64,000 bases of DNA from Nocardioides antri (GTDB lineage: Bacteria; Actinomycetota; Actinomycetes; Propionibacteriales; Nocardioidaceae), in assembly GCF_008373765.1 (NCBI RefSeq), contig NZ_VUJW01000003.1, forward strand, positions 744,001 to 808,000. The letters run 5' to 3'. Both the position numbers and the translations under genes were made by a program. Position 1 is the first letter of the stretch. Each line of letters starts with the position of its first letter. This document shows, in pieces, positions 16,725 through 25,121 of this stretch. The notes under the pieces are model-generated. The model did no database searches and was not told the DNA's origin. It saw only the letters and a list, made by a program, of their open reading frames with translations.

Positions 16725-19700
16725 CTACGGCGCCATGACGCCTTCGAACGACCAGGTCCCGGAGCCGACGCGGTGACGCGTGACGCCGTCCGCGGACGGG
16801 ACCTCGACGACCGCCGTGACGTTGACCGGCACCTCGACGGTGAGGCTCACGTCGTCGCCGTCCACCGTCCACTCCGAGGACACCCGGCCGCGCTGCGTCA
16901 TCCGGGAGCCCGAGGCGTGGGTGAGGCCGGTGTCCGGCACCGAGATGGTGACCTCGGCGGCTCCCGGAGCGGTGACGTCGATGCCGAGCACCGAGTCGAG
17001 CACGTCGACCACCGCCTGCGAGCCCCAGCCGTGGGACGCGCTGTTCGCGGAGCCGCTGAGCTCCCACGCCTCCGGCGTGAACGTCCCGCCGTCGGCGAGC
17101 CAGCCCGCCCAGCCGTAGTCGTCCTCGTTGGTGAGCAGGTCGAGCAGGCCTTCGTCGGCACCCGCCCGCTCGAGGGCATCGAGCAGGAAGTGCGCGGTCA
17201 TCGGGCCCTGCTTCATGCCCATCCCGGCGAGGTGCTCACCCAGGGCCGGCAGGTCCGACTCCGGGGCGATCCCGAACGCCACGGCGTACGACGTCGCGTG
17301 CTGCCCGGCGTGCGGGCTCTGCGAGCCGTCGGCCCGGAGGCCGTCGACGTAGGTGCCGTCGGGGCGGCGCAGGGTCGCGTTCATCCGCTCGGTGAGGGCA
17401 TCCGCGTCGGCGTCGTACGACGCGACCTCGGCGGCGGGCCGGCCGAGCGCCTCGGCGACGAGCGCCACCTTGCGAAGCACGTCGACGCCGAGCGCGTTGA
17501 CGGTGGTCCGCGCGGTGGCCGTCATGTCGTAGCCGAAGCGTCCGTGCATCGGCCAATCGACGATGCCGTACTGGTAGGCGCCGCTGCCGCCGGTCAGCTG
17601 GGTCACCAGGCCCCGGGTCGGGCCGGACGAGGGGATGTGCCGCCGGATGTAGTCGGCCGTCGCGGCGAGGTTGTCGTAGACGCCCGCGAGCAGCTCGCGG
17701 TCACCGGTCTCCAGGTAATAGCGCCAGATCCAGTCCGGCACGACCTCGGTGAAGTCGGGGATGTCGCGCTTGCCGTCGCCGTTGGGGTAGACCGCGTTGT
17801 AGCGCCCGACGTCGTTGCCCGTCCTCCAGTAGCGCTCCTGGCTGAGCACGAACTCGCGGATCGCCTGCCGGGTGGCCACCCGGTCGTGCTCGGTGGCCAT
17901 CAGCCCATAGGAGATGTTGACGGTGTCGTGCAGGAACTGGCCCTGCTCCCGGGTCGGGGTGTCGACGAACGTCTCCTGGACGGAGTACACGAGCGACCGG
18001 TCCATGAGGTCCCACACGGCGTCGAGGGTCTCGTCGGAGCTCTCGAACGTCGCTGCCCCGTCCTCGGGATAGGCACTGTGCACGACGGTGGCGGTCACGT
18101 CGTCGACGGTGATCTCCTCACCGGCACCGGGGATCTCGAGGTAGCGGAAGCCCAGGTGGCCGAAGGCCTGGTACTCCTGCTCCCCCGCCGCCTGCGTGTA
18201 GGGGAAGGACATGTTGGTGCCCTGGGTGTCGACCGTGGCGGTCGACGCGCGCCCGTCGGCGGCGAGGCCGTAGCTGGCCCGGATCGTGATCACCCGGCCG
18301 GCCTGCCCGTCGTCGAAGTGGACGCCCGGCCGGGCCGGGATCACGGTGCCGAAGTCGGCGACCGGCGTGCCGTCGTCGGCGACCAGGATCCGCTCGGGGT
18401 GGACGACCTTCTCGACCAGCCGGGTCTCCTGGCCCTCCAGGTGGGTGAACGGGGCGACCGGGTGCTGCCCGACCACGACCGCGTCGGACCACCCGGCGTC
18501 GTCGTACTCCTCCTGCCGCCAGGCTCCGATCTGCTGCACCGCGGTGCCGTCGAGGTGCTCGACGTAGAGCCCCTCGCCGTTGCGCGTGCCGACGAGGACG
18601 TACGGCCCGCGCCGCACCTTCCAGGAACCGTCGCTGACGACGGTGAACTCGCGGCCGTCGGCGTACTCCACCACGATCCGCGCCAGCAGGCCGGGCTCGC
18701 CGGCTGCCCGGCCCTGACCGCCGCTGAACCAGTGCAGCATCGCCGCGACCGCCAGCGGCTCGCCCGCCGTGACCAGGTCGGTCACGTCGGTGGCCTGGTA
18801 GTAGCCCTCGCCGGGGTAGCCGTAGTTGGTCATCCGGTCGGCCCGCTCGCCGTCGAGGTAGAGCTCCGCCGTGTGGCTGGCGGCGAGGTAGCTGCGTGCG
18901 CGGACGATGTCGCCGGCGGGCACGTCGACCGCGGTGCGGGCGAGCGTGTACTCGTCCGCCTCGCGGGTGGTGGTGCCGCGGGACCACTGGTCGGTGCCGT
19001 CGGAGAAGTCCTCCTCGAACAGCACGGTGGAGCCGTCGAGCGACGTCACCCGGATGTCGTCGTAGTCGGCGACCTCGCCGCTGGCCTGGCGGAAGCCGAT
19101 GGTGCCTGCGCGGGAGCCGGTCGGGGACGGGTCGGTCCAGGTGTCGACCACCTGCCCGTTGATGCTGGTCTGGAAGGTCTGTCCCTCGACCCGGATGGCG
19201 ACCTCGTAGGTCACCCCGGTGTCGATGACCATCGGGACGGTACGCCGCGCGTCGGTCGGGAACGCGCCGGCCACCATCCGGTGGGTCTTCAGCGCGTTGT
19301 CGTTGGCGTGCAGCTGCCACATGTAGCCGAAGCTGTTGTCGGGCGCACGGAAGACGACCGCCGCTGCACGGCTGACCGGCGTGACTTCGAGGGTGAGGAC
19401 GTAGTCGGTCCAGTCCTTGCCGGTCTTCGCGAGCGTCACGTTGCCGCCGCTCACCCGGCCGCGGCCGTCGACGACGCTCAGGGCCGAGAAGTCGGGGTTG
19501 CCGGGCGGCCGGCGGATCCACGCCGCGTCGCCCCAGTCGTCGTCACCGAGGCCGGTCTCGAAGGTCGCGTAGGCCGACCACGGCGAGACCAGACGGTCCT
19601 TGTCCCACGTCCGGACGCGCCAGGTGTAGAGGCTTCCGGGAGCGAGGGGCGGGCCGTCGTACTCGACGTAGGACTGCTGGGAGGACGCGACCCGGTCGCT

Positions 19701-19982
19701 GTCCCACACCACCCGGCCCGCGTCGTCGCGCACCTGCACCTTGTAGGCCGTCTGCACCTCGCCGCGGTCGCGGTCCTGCGGCAGCCAGCCGAAGCGGGGC
19801 GTCTCGTCGGTGTTCATCGGACGGGCCTGGTCGTCGACGGTCAGCCGCGTGGGCGCCGACGGCGCGGTGCCGCGGGCGGCCGTCGCGGTCGGCGACAGGT
19901 TGACCACGGGGAGGGCGACGGCGACCGCCGTCGCCAGGGCGAGGGCGGTGCGCCGGAGTCGGCGCAGTGGTGGGGTGCTCAC
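16725..19982 (-). CDS. Secreted GH78 alpha-L-rhamnosidase
   Basis: Exported glycosidase of 1085 residues removing terminal alpha-L-rhamnose. A Sec-type signal peptide (about 1-36) has a basic RRLRRT start and an Ala/Val core. A GH78 fibronectin-like N domain follows (PRFGWLP, TAYKVQV, YTWRVRTWDKD). Then comes an inserted beta-sandwich (about 190-330, DYVLTLEV, GYMWQLHAND, FQTSINGQVVDTW) that looks like a concanavalin/CBM67-like sugar module. Next are the family beta domains and the (alpha/alpha)6 barrel with VDTPTREQGQFLHDTVN and FTPEAWELSGSANSASHGWG, probable sites of the general acid and base Glu. GTG 19982 has the ribosome site GGAGGAAC. It lies 28 bases after the second GH78 gene, so the two are co-transcribed. 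Confidence 0.9.
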   Translation of the reverse strand: MSTPPLRRLRRTALALATAVAVALPVVNLSPTATAARGTAPSAPTRLTVDDQARPMNTDETPRFGWLPQDRDRGEVQTAYKVQVRDDAGRVVWDSDRVASSQQSYVEYDGPPLAPGSLYTWRVRTWDKDRLVSPWSAYATFETGLGDDDWGDAAWIRRPPGNPDFSALSVVDGRGRVSGGNVTLAKTGKDWTDYVLTLEVTPVSRAAAVVFRAPDNSFGYMWQLHANDNALKTHRMVAGAFPTDARRTVPMVIDTGVTYEVAIRVEGQTFQTSINGQVVDTWTDPSPTGSRAGTIGFRQASGEVADYDDIRVTSLDGSTVLFEEDFSDGTDQWSRGTTTREADEYTLARTAVDVPAGDIVRARSYLAASHTAELYLDGERADRMTNYGYPGEGYYQATDVTDLVTAGEPLAVAAMLHWFSGGQGRAAGEPGLLARIVVEYADGREFTVVSDGSWKVRRGPYVLVGTRNGEGLYVEHLDGTAVQQIGAWRQEEYDDAGWSDAVVVGQHPVAPFTHLEGQETRLVEKVVHPERILVADDGTPVADFGTVIPARPGVHFDDGQAGRVITIRASYGLAADGRASTATVDTQGTNMSFPYTQAAGEQEYQAFGHLGFRYLEIPGAGEEITVDDVTATVVHSAYPEDGAATFESSDETLDAVWDLMDRSLVYSVQETFVDTPTREQGQFLHDTVNISYGLMATEHDRVATRQAIREFVLSQERYWRTGNDVGRYNAVYPNGDGKRDIPDFTEVVPDWIWRYYLETGDRELLAGVYDNLAATADYIRRHIPSSGPTRGLVTQLTGGSGAYQYGIVDWPMHGRFGYDMTATARTTVNALGVDVLRKVALVAEALGRPAAEVASYDADADALTERMNATLRRPDGTYVDGLRADGSQSPHAGQHATSYAVAFGIAPESDLPALGEHLAGMGMKQGPMTAHFLLDALERAGADEGLLDLLTNEDDYGWAGWLADGGTFTPEAWELSGSANSASHGWGSQAVVDVLDSVLGIDVTAPGAAEVTISVPDTGLTHASGSRMTQRGRVSSEWTVDGDDVSLTVEVPVNVTAVVEVPSADGVTRHRVGSGTWSFEGVMAP

Positions 19983-20010
19983 AAGTTCCTCCGAGTCGGT
20001 GGTGAGTGGG

Positions 20011-23000
20011 TCAGTGGCAGATCGAGGTCAGCCGGGCGTCGTCCTTCGGCCCGCCGCCCGCGGTGGTGCTGAGGACGTGGCAGCCGCTGGGCACACCGTC
20101 GACGCGCAGGTAGCCGCGCTCCCGCACCGCCGGGGTCGCCCGGCCGTCGACGTACACGACCTCCGCGGCGGTCTCGCCCGCCGGGACGTGCACCGAGGCG
20201 ACGGTGTTGCCGGGCACGGAGACGCCGACGTCGGTGCGGCCGTCGACGGTGTGGAACGCCGCGCCGATCCCGCCCTTCAGCGTCGGCAGCGTCACGCTCG
20301 CCCAGTCGACCGACTGCGGCTGCGGCCGTACGGCGAACGTGCCGTAGCCCGGTGTCGTGGGACGGATGCCGAACATCCCCTGCGGGACGTGGTACGCCGG
20401 CGACGCCGCCCACGGGTGGGAGTAGGTCATGTTCGACTTCAGCGACGCGTCCCAGGCCTCGCCGGTCGCGCCGGCGCCGTCGTTGATCATGTTCAGCCAG
20501 CTGCGCGTCCCGGTGCTGGTCAACAGCTGGTAGGCCAGGTCCGAGCGGTCGCCGTTGTAGAGCGACTCGATGAGGAACGCCGCGCAGTAGACGCTGCACT
20601 GCATGCCGCGCGAGCCGACGTAGTCCGCAGCGCGCGCGGCTCGGTCGGCGTCCGGCACCCCGAACGCGCTGGCGAAGACGCTGGCGTGCACCGCCCAGTG
20701 GTCCACGGGAGTGCGGTCGGCGTTGAGCCCGTCGCGGTAGGCACCCTTTGTGTCGTCCCACAGCCGCTGGTTGATGGCGTCACGGAGCCGGTCGCCGGTG
20801 GCCCGGAACGACGCGGCGTCCGCGTCCTTCCCGAGGGCCTCGGCAATCGCGGCCATGTCCATGAAGCTGCGGTAGCCGATCGCGTTGATGACGGTGTTGT
20901 AGGGCCGGAAGACGTAGCCGTCGCGCTCGGAGGACGGCCAGTCGACGATGTCGCAGTCGGTCTGGCTGTTGCAGCCGTTGGAGCGGAAGTCCTTGCGGAT
21001 CAGGCCGGTCTCCTGCTCGACCCACTCGCTGGGCAGCTTCTGCACCAGCTGGTCGTAGCTCCGCTCGAGCTGGGCCACGTCACCGGTCTGCTGGAAGCTG
21101 TCGTGCATCGCCAGGATCGTGTACATCGGCCACTCGGTCGGCCAGGTGCGGCGGGTCAGCAGGTAGTCGATCGAGTAGTTGCCGAGCGTCGGGTCCGACG
21201 ACGTGAAGAAGTTGGCCATCATCTGCAGGTAGCTGTCGGCCTCGTACGGCTCGCGCTCGCGGGTCCACGAGTCGACGTAGAGGTTGTGGTTGGTCGCCTC
21301 CACGGTGTTGCGCGACAGCTCCCAGACCTGGTTGAGCGCGTCGTCGGACGAGCTGAACACGGCGCCGCTGGTGTCGAACGGATAGACCTGCGCGAGCGCC
21401 GGGAAGTCGGCGGCGGTCAGCCCGGGCGGGGCGCCGATCACCTCGAGGTAGCGGAAGACCCGCATGCCCCACGTCTCCAGGTGCTGCGGCCCGTCCACCA
21501 GCGTCCACTTGTCCTGGTAGTTGTTGCCGGTGCGCATCGCGTAACGCACCGTCTGGGGTGAGGACAGCTCCTCGCCGAACCGCAGGTCGACCACCTGACC
21601 GGCGGTCCCCTCCAGGTCGAGACTGACGCCGCCCACCCAGGTCCGGCCGTAGTCCACGAAGTAGTGCCCGGGCGCCTTCTCGACCACCTCGACGGGGAGC
21701 TCGAGTCGCTGGGCCACCTTGTCGGTCGGCGTCGCCACGAGGGCGTCGTACGCCGCCTTCGGCGCGGCCGGCTGCCAGGCGCTGTCGTCGAAGCCCGGCG
21801 TGTCGAAGCCGAGGGGGTACGCCGCCGCCTGGAGGTTCTCCTTCGGCGCGGTGAAGTAGCTGGTGCCGATCGAGCCTGCCGACGGGAAGACGGAGCTGCC
21901 GGGCATCGTGGTCCAGCCCTCGCCGGTGCCGAACGTCTGGCGGCTGCCGTCGACGTACTCCACGACGACCTGTGCCTGGAACCGCTTGTCGCGGGTGGTC
22001 CAGGCGAGAGCGCCGAGGGCGTTCGCACCGCCCTCACGGACCAGGTCGGTGACGTCGAAGCCGTCGTAGCGGGTCTCGGTGCTGATCGACCGGGTCGGAC
22101 CGAGGCCGACGAACCGGCCGTTGAGCCAGAGCTTGTAGACGTACTGCCGGCCGGGCTCGGGGGAGGACCCGGTGGCGAAGGCGGTCGCCCACGCGACCTC
22201 CTTGCCGGGCGCGGTCTCGAACTTGCCGCGCAGGAACGCCCAGTCGGTGCTGCCGACGCCGTACACGCAGTTCTGGCCGGTGCCGATCGCGAGCCGGCCG
22301 CCGGAGACCGTCCCGCAGGGGAAGTCGCTGCTCGGCGACTCGAAGTCGTTGTCGTAGAGGACCGTGCCGTCGGCGCCGGTCACGCTGAGGTCGTCCCAGG
22401 TGCTGCGCTCGCTGCCGCCGGTGCGGAAGCCGATGCTGCCGCTGGTGAAGCGGACACCCTCGGTGGTGTCGACCAGGCTGCCGTCGAGGTAGGTGCGCAC
22501 GGTCGAGCCGGTCACCTCGATCCGGATCCGGTAGTCGGTGCCGCGCTGCAGGCTCACCCCGAGCGGGACGCTCTTGAGCTGAGTGAACGTGCCGTTGACC
22601 CGCTGGTGCGGCGCGAGCTGGTTGACCCCGTCGCCGCGGAGCTGCCACATCAGGTAGTTGTCGGCGTCCTGGGCGTTGAAGACGATCGTCGCGTTCTGCG
22701 TGGTGATCGAGAAGGTCGCCTCGAGCGAGTACCCGCGCCACCCGAGCGCGGCCGGGGCGCCGAGCCAGATCGGCCGGCTGTCGCCCCAGTCGCCGCCGAG
22801 CGCCGTACCGAAGTGGGCGGGGAGGGACCACGGCGAGACCCGGCCGTCGCCGCTCCAGGTGCGCACCCGCCACTCGTAGCCCTCCCCCGGCGCGAGCGCC
22901 GGGCCGGCGTACGGGACGTTCGTGCTCGCCGGCGACGTCACCTTGCGGGAGTCCCAGACCAGGTTGCCGGAGGCCAGTGCCGCTCGCGAGGTGGCGACCT

Positions 23001-23223
23001 GGACCTGGTACGCCGACTGCCGGGCCGACGGCACGCGCCAGCCCAGGATCGGGGCGGTCAGGTCGGCGATGTCCGACGGCGTGGTGCGCTGCTCCACCGT
23101 CAGGCCCGACGGCAGCGCGCTCGGCGCTGCGGACCGGGCTGCCGACGGCCCGACCGCCACCAGGAGCGCGCCGAGCACCAGGAGCGCGACGACGAGCGGA
23201 GTACGACGACGGGCACCGAGCAT
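20011..23223 (-). CDS. Secreted GH78 alpha-L-rhamnosidase (second copy, divergent)
   Basis: A paralogous exported rhamnosidase of about 1070 residues, clearly different in sequence from its neighbour. The signal peptide covers about residues 1-32 (RRRTPLVVALLVLGALLVAVG). N-terminal landmarks are APILGWRVPS, SAYQVQVATS and YEWRVRTWSGDGRVSPW, followed by a similar inserted sandwich (NATIVFNAQDADNYLMWQLR) and the catalytic barrel with VDSWTREREPYEADSYLQM and GATGEAWDASLKSNMTYSHPW. The start is taken at ATG 23223; ATG 23256 would overlap the operator-like palindrome at 23244-23255. It is the first gene of the GH78 pair, probably controlled by the LacI regulator of this locus. Confidence 0.9.
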   Translation of the reverse strand: MLGARRRTPLVVALLVLGALLVAVGPSAARSAAPSALPSGLTVEQRTTPSDIADLTAPILGWRVPSARQSAYQVQVATSRAALASGNLVWDSRKVTSPASTNVPYAGPALAPGEGYEWRVRTWSGDGRVSPWSLPAHFGTALGGDWGDSRPIWLGAPAALGWRGYSLEATFSITTQNATIVFNAQDADNYLMWQLRGDGVNQLAPHQRVNGTFTQLKSVPLGVSLQRGTDYRIRIEVTGSTVRTYLDGSLVDTTEGVRFTSGSIGFRTGGSERSTWDDLSVTGADGTVLYDNDFESPSSDFPCGTVSGGRLAIGTGQNCVYGVGSTDWAFLRGKFETAPGKEVAWATAFATGSSPEPGRQYVYKLWLNGRFVGLGPTRSISTETRYDGFDVTDLVREGGANALGALAWTTRDKRFQAQVVVEYVDGSRQTFGTGEGWTTMPGSSVFPSAGSIGTSYFTAPKENLQAAAYPLGFDTPGFDDSAWQPAAPKAAYDALVATPTDKVAQRLELPVEVVEKAPGHYFVDYGRTWVGGVSLDLEGTAGQVVDLRFGEELSSPQTVRYAMRTGNNYQDKWTLVDGPQHLETWGMRVFRYLEVIGAPPGLTAADFPALAQVYPFDTSGAVFSSSDDALNQVWELSRNTVEATNHNLYVDSWTREREPYEADSYLQMMANFFTSSDPTLGNYSIDYLLTRRTWPTEWPMYTILAMHDSFQQTGDVAQLERSYDQLVQKLPSEWVEQETGLIRKDFRSNGCNSQTDCDIVDWPSSERDGYVFRPYNTVINAIGYRSFMDMAAIAEALGKDADAASFRATGDRLRDAINQRLWDDTKGAYRDGLNADRTPVDHWAVHASVFASAFGVPDADRAARAADYVGSRGMQCSVYCAAFLIESLYNGDRSDLAYQLLTSTGTRSWLNMINDGAGATGEAWDASLKSNMTYSHPWAASPAYHVPQGMFGIRPTTPGYGTFAVRPQPQSVDWASVTLPTLKGGIGAAFHTVDGRTDVGVSVPGNTVASVHVPAGETAAEVVYVDGRATPAVRERGYLRVDGVPSGCHVLSTTAGGGPKDDARLTSICH

Positions 23224-23243
23224 GAGGAGAGCTCCCTGGGTTG

Positions 23244-23255
23244 TGAAACGATTCA
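23244..23255. promoter_or_regulatory. LacI-type operator upstream of the GH78 pair
   Basis: TGAAACGATTCA is an imperfect palindrome centred on CG, with TGAA/TTCA arms, in the leader of the GH78 gene. It closely resembles the two palindromes at 41081-41096 and 41157-41172 that flank the LacI regulator gene, so it probably binds that repressor and couples rhamnosidase secretion to rhamnose uptake. Confidence 0.6.
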
Positions 23256-23296
23256 TCGTCCACGGTAGGAAGCCGGTGACGCCCGTCACAAGGGTT

Positions 23297-23312
23297 TGGC
23301 CGGATCCGGCCA
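23297..23312. repeat. Perfect 16-base palindrome upstream of the GH78 pair
   Basis: TGGCCGGATCCGGCCA reads the same on both strands. It lies between the TetR-family gene (stop at 23442) and the GH78 pair, so it may be the terminator of the tetR transcript or an extra operator. The rest of 23256-23441 shows no gene. Confidence 0.5.
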
Positions 23313-23441
23313 GTGCGATCCGGCTGGAGGTCGCCTGCCAGATGCGACGCGAGCTCGCCCACGGCGCCGCCCCCGCCTTCACTCGCCATCAGCGCACTCG
23401 GGGTGGCAGCGGACCGAGCCGAGTCTTCAACTGCTCCAACG

Positions 23442-24032
23442 TCAATCCGTAGCCCTTGGCCGTGTTCGGGCGAGGTCGCTCAGCTGTTCGGCCACGTGGA
23501 GCAGCGGGTCCAGCGAGCGCGACGCCCTCGCCTGCAGGATTGCACCCTCGACAGCACTGACGACGACGCTCGCGAACGCCTCGGCGACAGATCGGTCCAT
23601 TCCCCCGCTGGCGAACCCGTCGCGGAGCCCGCTCACCCAGGCGGCGAACGAGTCGGCGGCCGCCGCCACGGCTTCGGCGTGGTCGGGACCGGAGCTCGCA
23701 GCCGCAGCGATCGGGCAGCCGAACTCGAAGCCGTGGTCGACGAGGTCGCGGATCGCAGTGTCGACGACGGCCCTGACGATCTCGACCGGGTCGATGTGGT
23801 GTGCCTCTGCGCGGATGCGTTGAGCCACCGCGTCCCCGGCAAGGCGAGTGGACGCCGCTACCAGTTCTTCCTTGCCTCCGGGGAAGTGCTGGTAGACGGA
23901 GCCCCGCGCTGTCCGGCTCCGCTCGAGGAGCTCAGCTAGACCGGTGCCTGCCACGCCTTGACGACGGACCAGCGTGACGGCACTGAGCAGCAGGCGGTCG
24001 CGCGGTCCGCACTCAGGCCCCGATGTCGCCAT
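23442..24032 (-). CDS. TetR-family regulator (LmrA/YxaF-like)
   Basis: Repressor of about 196 residues. The N-terminal HTH (about 10-55) reads GVAGTGLAELLERSRTARGSVYQHFPGGKEEL, where GSVYQHFPGGK is typical of the LmrA/YxaF branch. The C-terminal ligand domain contains FEFGCPIAAAASSGPDHAEA, also usual for this branch. ATG 24032 is chosen because GGAGGTGATC ends right before it; in-frame codons up to 24074 would run into the operators. It is divergent from the F420-type enzyme gene, with two TAGACCG-type operators between them, so it probably represses both. The inducer is unknown. Confidence 0.88.
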   Translation of the reverse strand: MATSGPECGPRDRLLLSAVTLVRRQGVAGTGLAELLERSRTARGSVYQHFPGGKEELVAASTRLAGDAVAQRIRAEAHHIDPVEIVRAVVDTAIRDLVDHGFEFGCPIAAAASSGPDHAEAVAAAADSFAAWVSGLRDGFASGGMDRSVAEAFASVVVSAVEGAILQARASRSLDPLLHVAEQLSDLARTRPRATD

Positions 24033-24044
24033 GATCACCTCCAG

Positions 24045-24090
24045 TAGACCGATCAGTTCATCTCCTGGTCTCATAGACCGACCAGTCTAT
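24045..24090. promoter_or_regulatory. Two TetR operators in the divergent tetR / F420-enzyme promoter
   Basis: ATAGAC (24073-24078) and GTCTAT (24085-24090) form a perfect inverted repeat around CGACCA. A second, weaker copy starts TAGACCGATCAG at 24045. GGTCT (24067-24071) and AGACC (24075-24079) add an overlapping dyad. TAGACCG..CGGTCTA-like sites are known for the LmrA/YxaF regulator group. Confidence 0.7.
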
Positions 24091-24102
24091 CCAGGAGGAA
24101 CG

Positions 24103-24645
24103 ATGACCCCGCAGACCGAGGACACCCACCCCCACCAGCCACCGAAAGATCCGAGAAGGCAGACGCGAGCCCGGCTCTCGCGCCGGCTCGTCACTCTCGC
24201 CAAGCGACCGATGGTGGCAACGATGGACGACAGCGCCCACACCGTCATCGACCGTCCGGTCCGACACACCGACTTCAACGCGCTGACCGGACATCACCAT
24301 TGCCTGCTCGTCACCTACAAGCGTGACGGCAGCCCGGTGCCGGCGCCGGTCTGGTTCGCCCGCGACGGCGAGCGCCTGTTCGTCTGGACCGAGGTGAACG
24401 CCTACAAGGCCAAGCGGCTTCGGCGTGATCCCCGGGCACTGATCGCACCGTGCAGCGCGACCGGCAAGCCGCTCGGCGACCCGATAGCAGCCCGCGGCCG
24501 CATCCTCGAGACCGTCGCCGACCGGACACACGCCGCCCGCGTGATCAAGTCGCAGTGGACGCCCTGGCAGCGCGCCTTCGCGTTCGCTGCCCGCCCGGTC
24601 ACAGAGGTGCACTACCTCGAGTTCGTTCCACATACGCACGGCTAG
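24103..24645 (+). CDS. F420-dependent PPOX-class oxidoreductase
   Basis: A 180-residue split-barrel flavin/deazaflavin-binding protein. The N-terminal 40 residues are polar and basic. The barrel starts near HHHCLLVTYKRDGSPVPAPV, followed by VWFARDGERLFVWTEVNAYK, KAKRLRRDPRALIAPCS and GDPIAARGRIL, the standard motif series of actinobacterial PPOX-class F420-dependent proteins. The ribosome site AGGAGGAACG precedes ATG 24103. It is divergent from and probably repressed by the TetR gene. The substrate is unknown; reductive detoxification of a small ligand that also induces the regulator would fit. Confidence 0.85.
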   Translation: MTPQTEDTHPHQPPKDPRRQTRARLSRRLVTLAKRPMVATMDDSAHTVIDRPVRHTDFNALTGHHHCLLVTYKRDGSPVPAPVWFARDGERLFVWTEVNAYKAKRLRRDPRALIAPCSATGKPLGDPIAARGRILETVADRTHAARVIKSQWTPWQRAFAFAARPVTEVHYLEFVPHTHG

Positions 24646-24691
24646 GCACGAACGAGACCCGACGTTCTCGTGATCACGGAGGACTGCGCGG

Positions 24692-24798
24692 GTGTTGTGG
24701 CCACTGTCCGGGTGGTCGACCACCCTGGCAGTGACAAGACCGCCGAGGTAGTTGCACGCTCGGGCCACTGTCCAGGTGTCATGGCCAGTAGCCGGATG
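24692..24798. repeat. Palindromic intergenic repeat cluster (copy A) between convergent genes
   Basis: The 241-base gap between the F420-type gene (+) and the HTH gene (-) contains a strong palindrome, 24702-24733, with centre GGTGGTCGACCACC and outer arms CACTG/CAGTG; TTGT/ACAA extend the stem past a GGC bulge. Bases 24692-24731 match the reverse complement of 42317-42356 at about 34 of 40 positions. Two degenerate pieces follow: GGCCACTGTCCAGGTG (24763-24778, a direct repeat of 24699-24714) and ATGGCCAGTAGCCGGATG (24781-24798). It probably acts as a bidirectional terminator; a REP/MITE-like origin is possible. Confidence 0.7.
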
Positions 24799-24886
24799 TG
24801 AGGAGCCGGCGACACTCTCTCGGCACTCCAGCCAGCCGATCCGTCCGGTGGCGGTCCGGTGGGCTGCCGGTCTCCGGCCGCAACCG

Positions 24887-25120
24887 TCAGATCAGGCCGA
24901 TCCGCACGGCGTGCACGACGGCCTCGATCGACGACTCCACGCCGATCTCGTCGGCAGTCGCGCGCAGCCGGCGACGGACGGTGCGCTCCGAGACCCCCAC
25001 GCGGCGGGCGATCGCATCGGTGGTGAGGCCTCGGGACAGCAGCCGCAGGATCTCGACGTCGAGCTCGCTCGGCTGCCAGCCGGGCGTCTCGCACTCGTGC
25101 CTCCGACGCAGGTCGATCAC
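24887..25120 (-). CDS. Stand-alone LuxR/GerE-type HTH protein
   Basis: A 77-residue protein that is almost only a DNA-binding domain. SELDVEILRLLSRGLTTDAI and ARRVGVSERTVRRRLRATAD form the four-helix GerE-type HTH, with the usual SERTV recognition helix start. IEAVVHAVRIGLI at the C-terminus is the dimer helix. No receiver, PAS or ligand domain is present. GTG 25120 follows the lutC stop by one base, so it is the last gene of the rhamnose/lut run. The short, charged N-terminus (MIDLRRRHECETPGW) contains one Cys. Its targets are unknown. Confidence 0.8.
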   Translation of the reverse strand: MIDLRRRHECETPGWQPSELDVEILRLLSRGLTTDAIARRVGVSERTVRRRLRATADEIGVESSIEAVVHAVRIGLI

Positions 25121-25121
25121 C

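Noticed and set aside
16656-20072. A 1138-codon open frame on the plus strand opposite the first GH78 gene
   Set aside because: It is rich in Val, Arg, Gly, Asp and His, has no domain, and mirrors the codon bias of the real gene on the minus strand.
23442-24645. The TetR/F420 pair as part of the rhamnose regulon
   Set aside because: Its divergent promoter has its own TAGACCG-type operators and no TGAAACG-type site, so it is treated as an independent unit that may only be functionally related.
24642-25094. 150-codon minus-strand frame running across the palindromic repeat into the HTH gene
   Set aside because: It reads through the hairpins and is out of frame with the clear GerE-type HTH protein.
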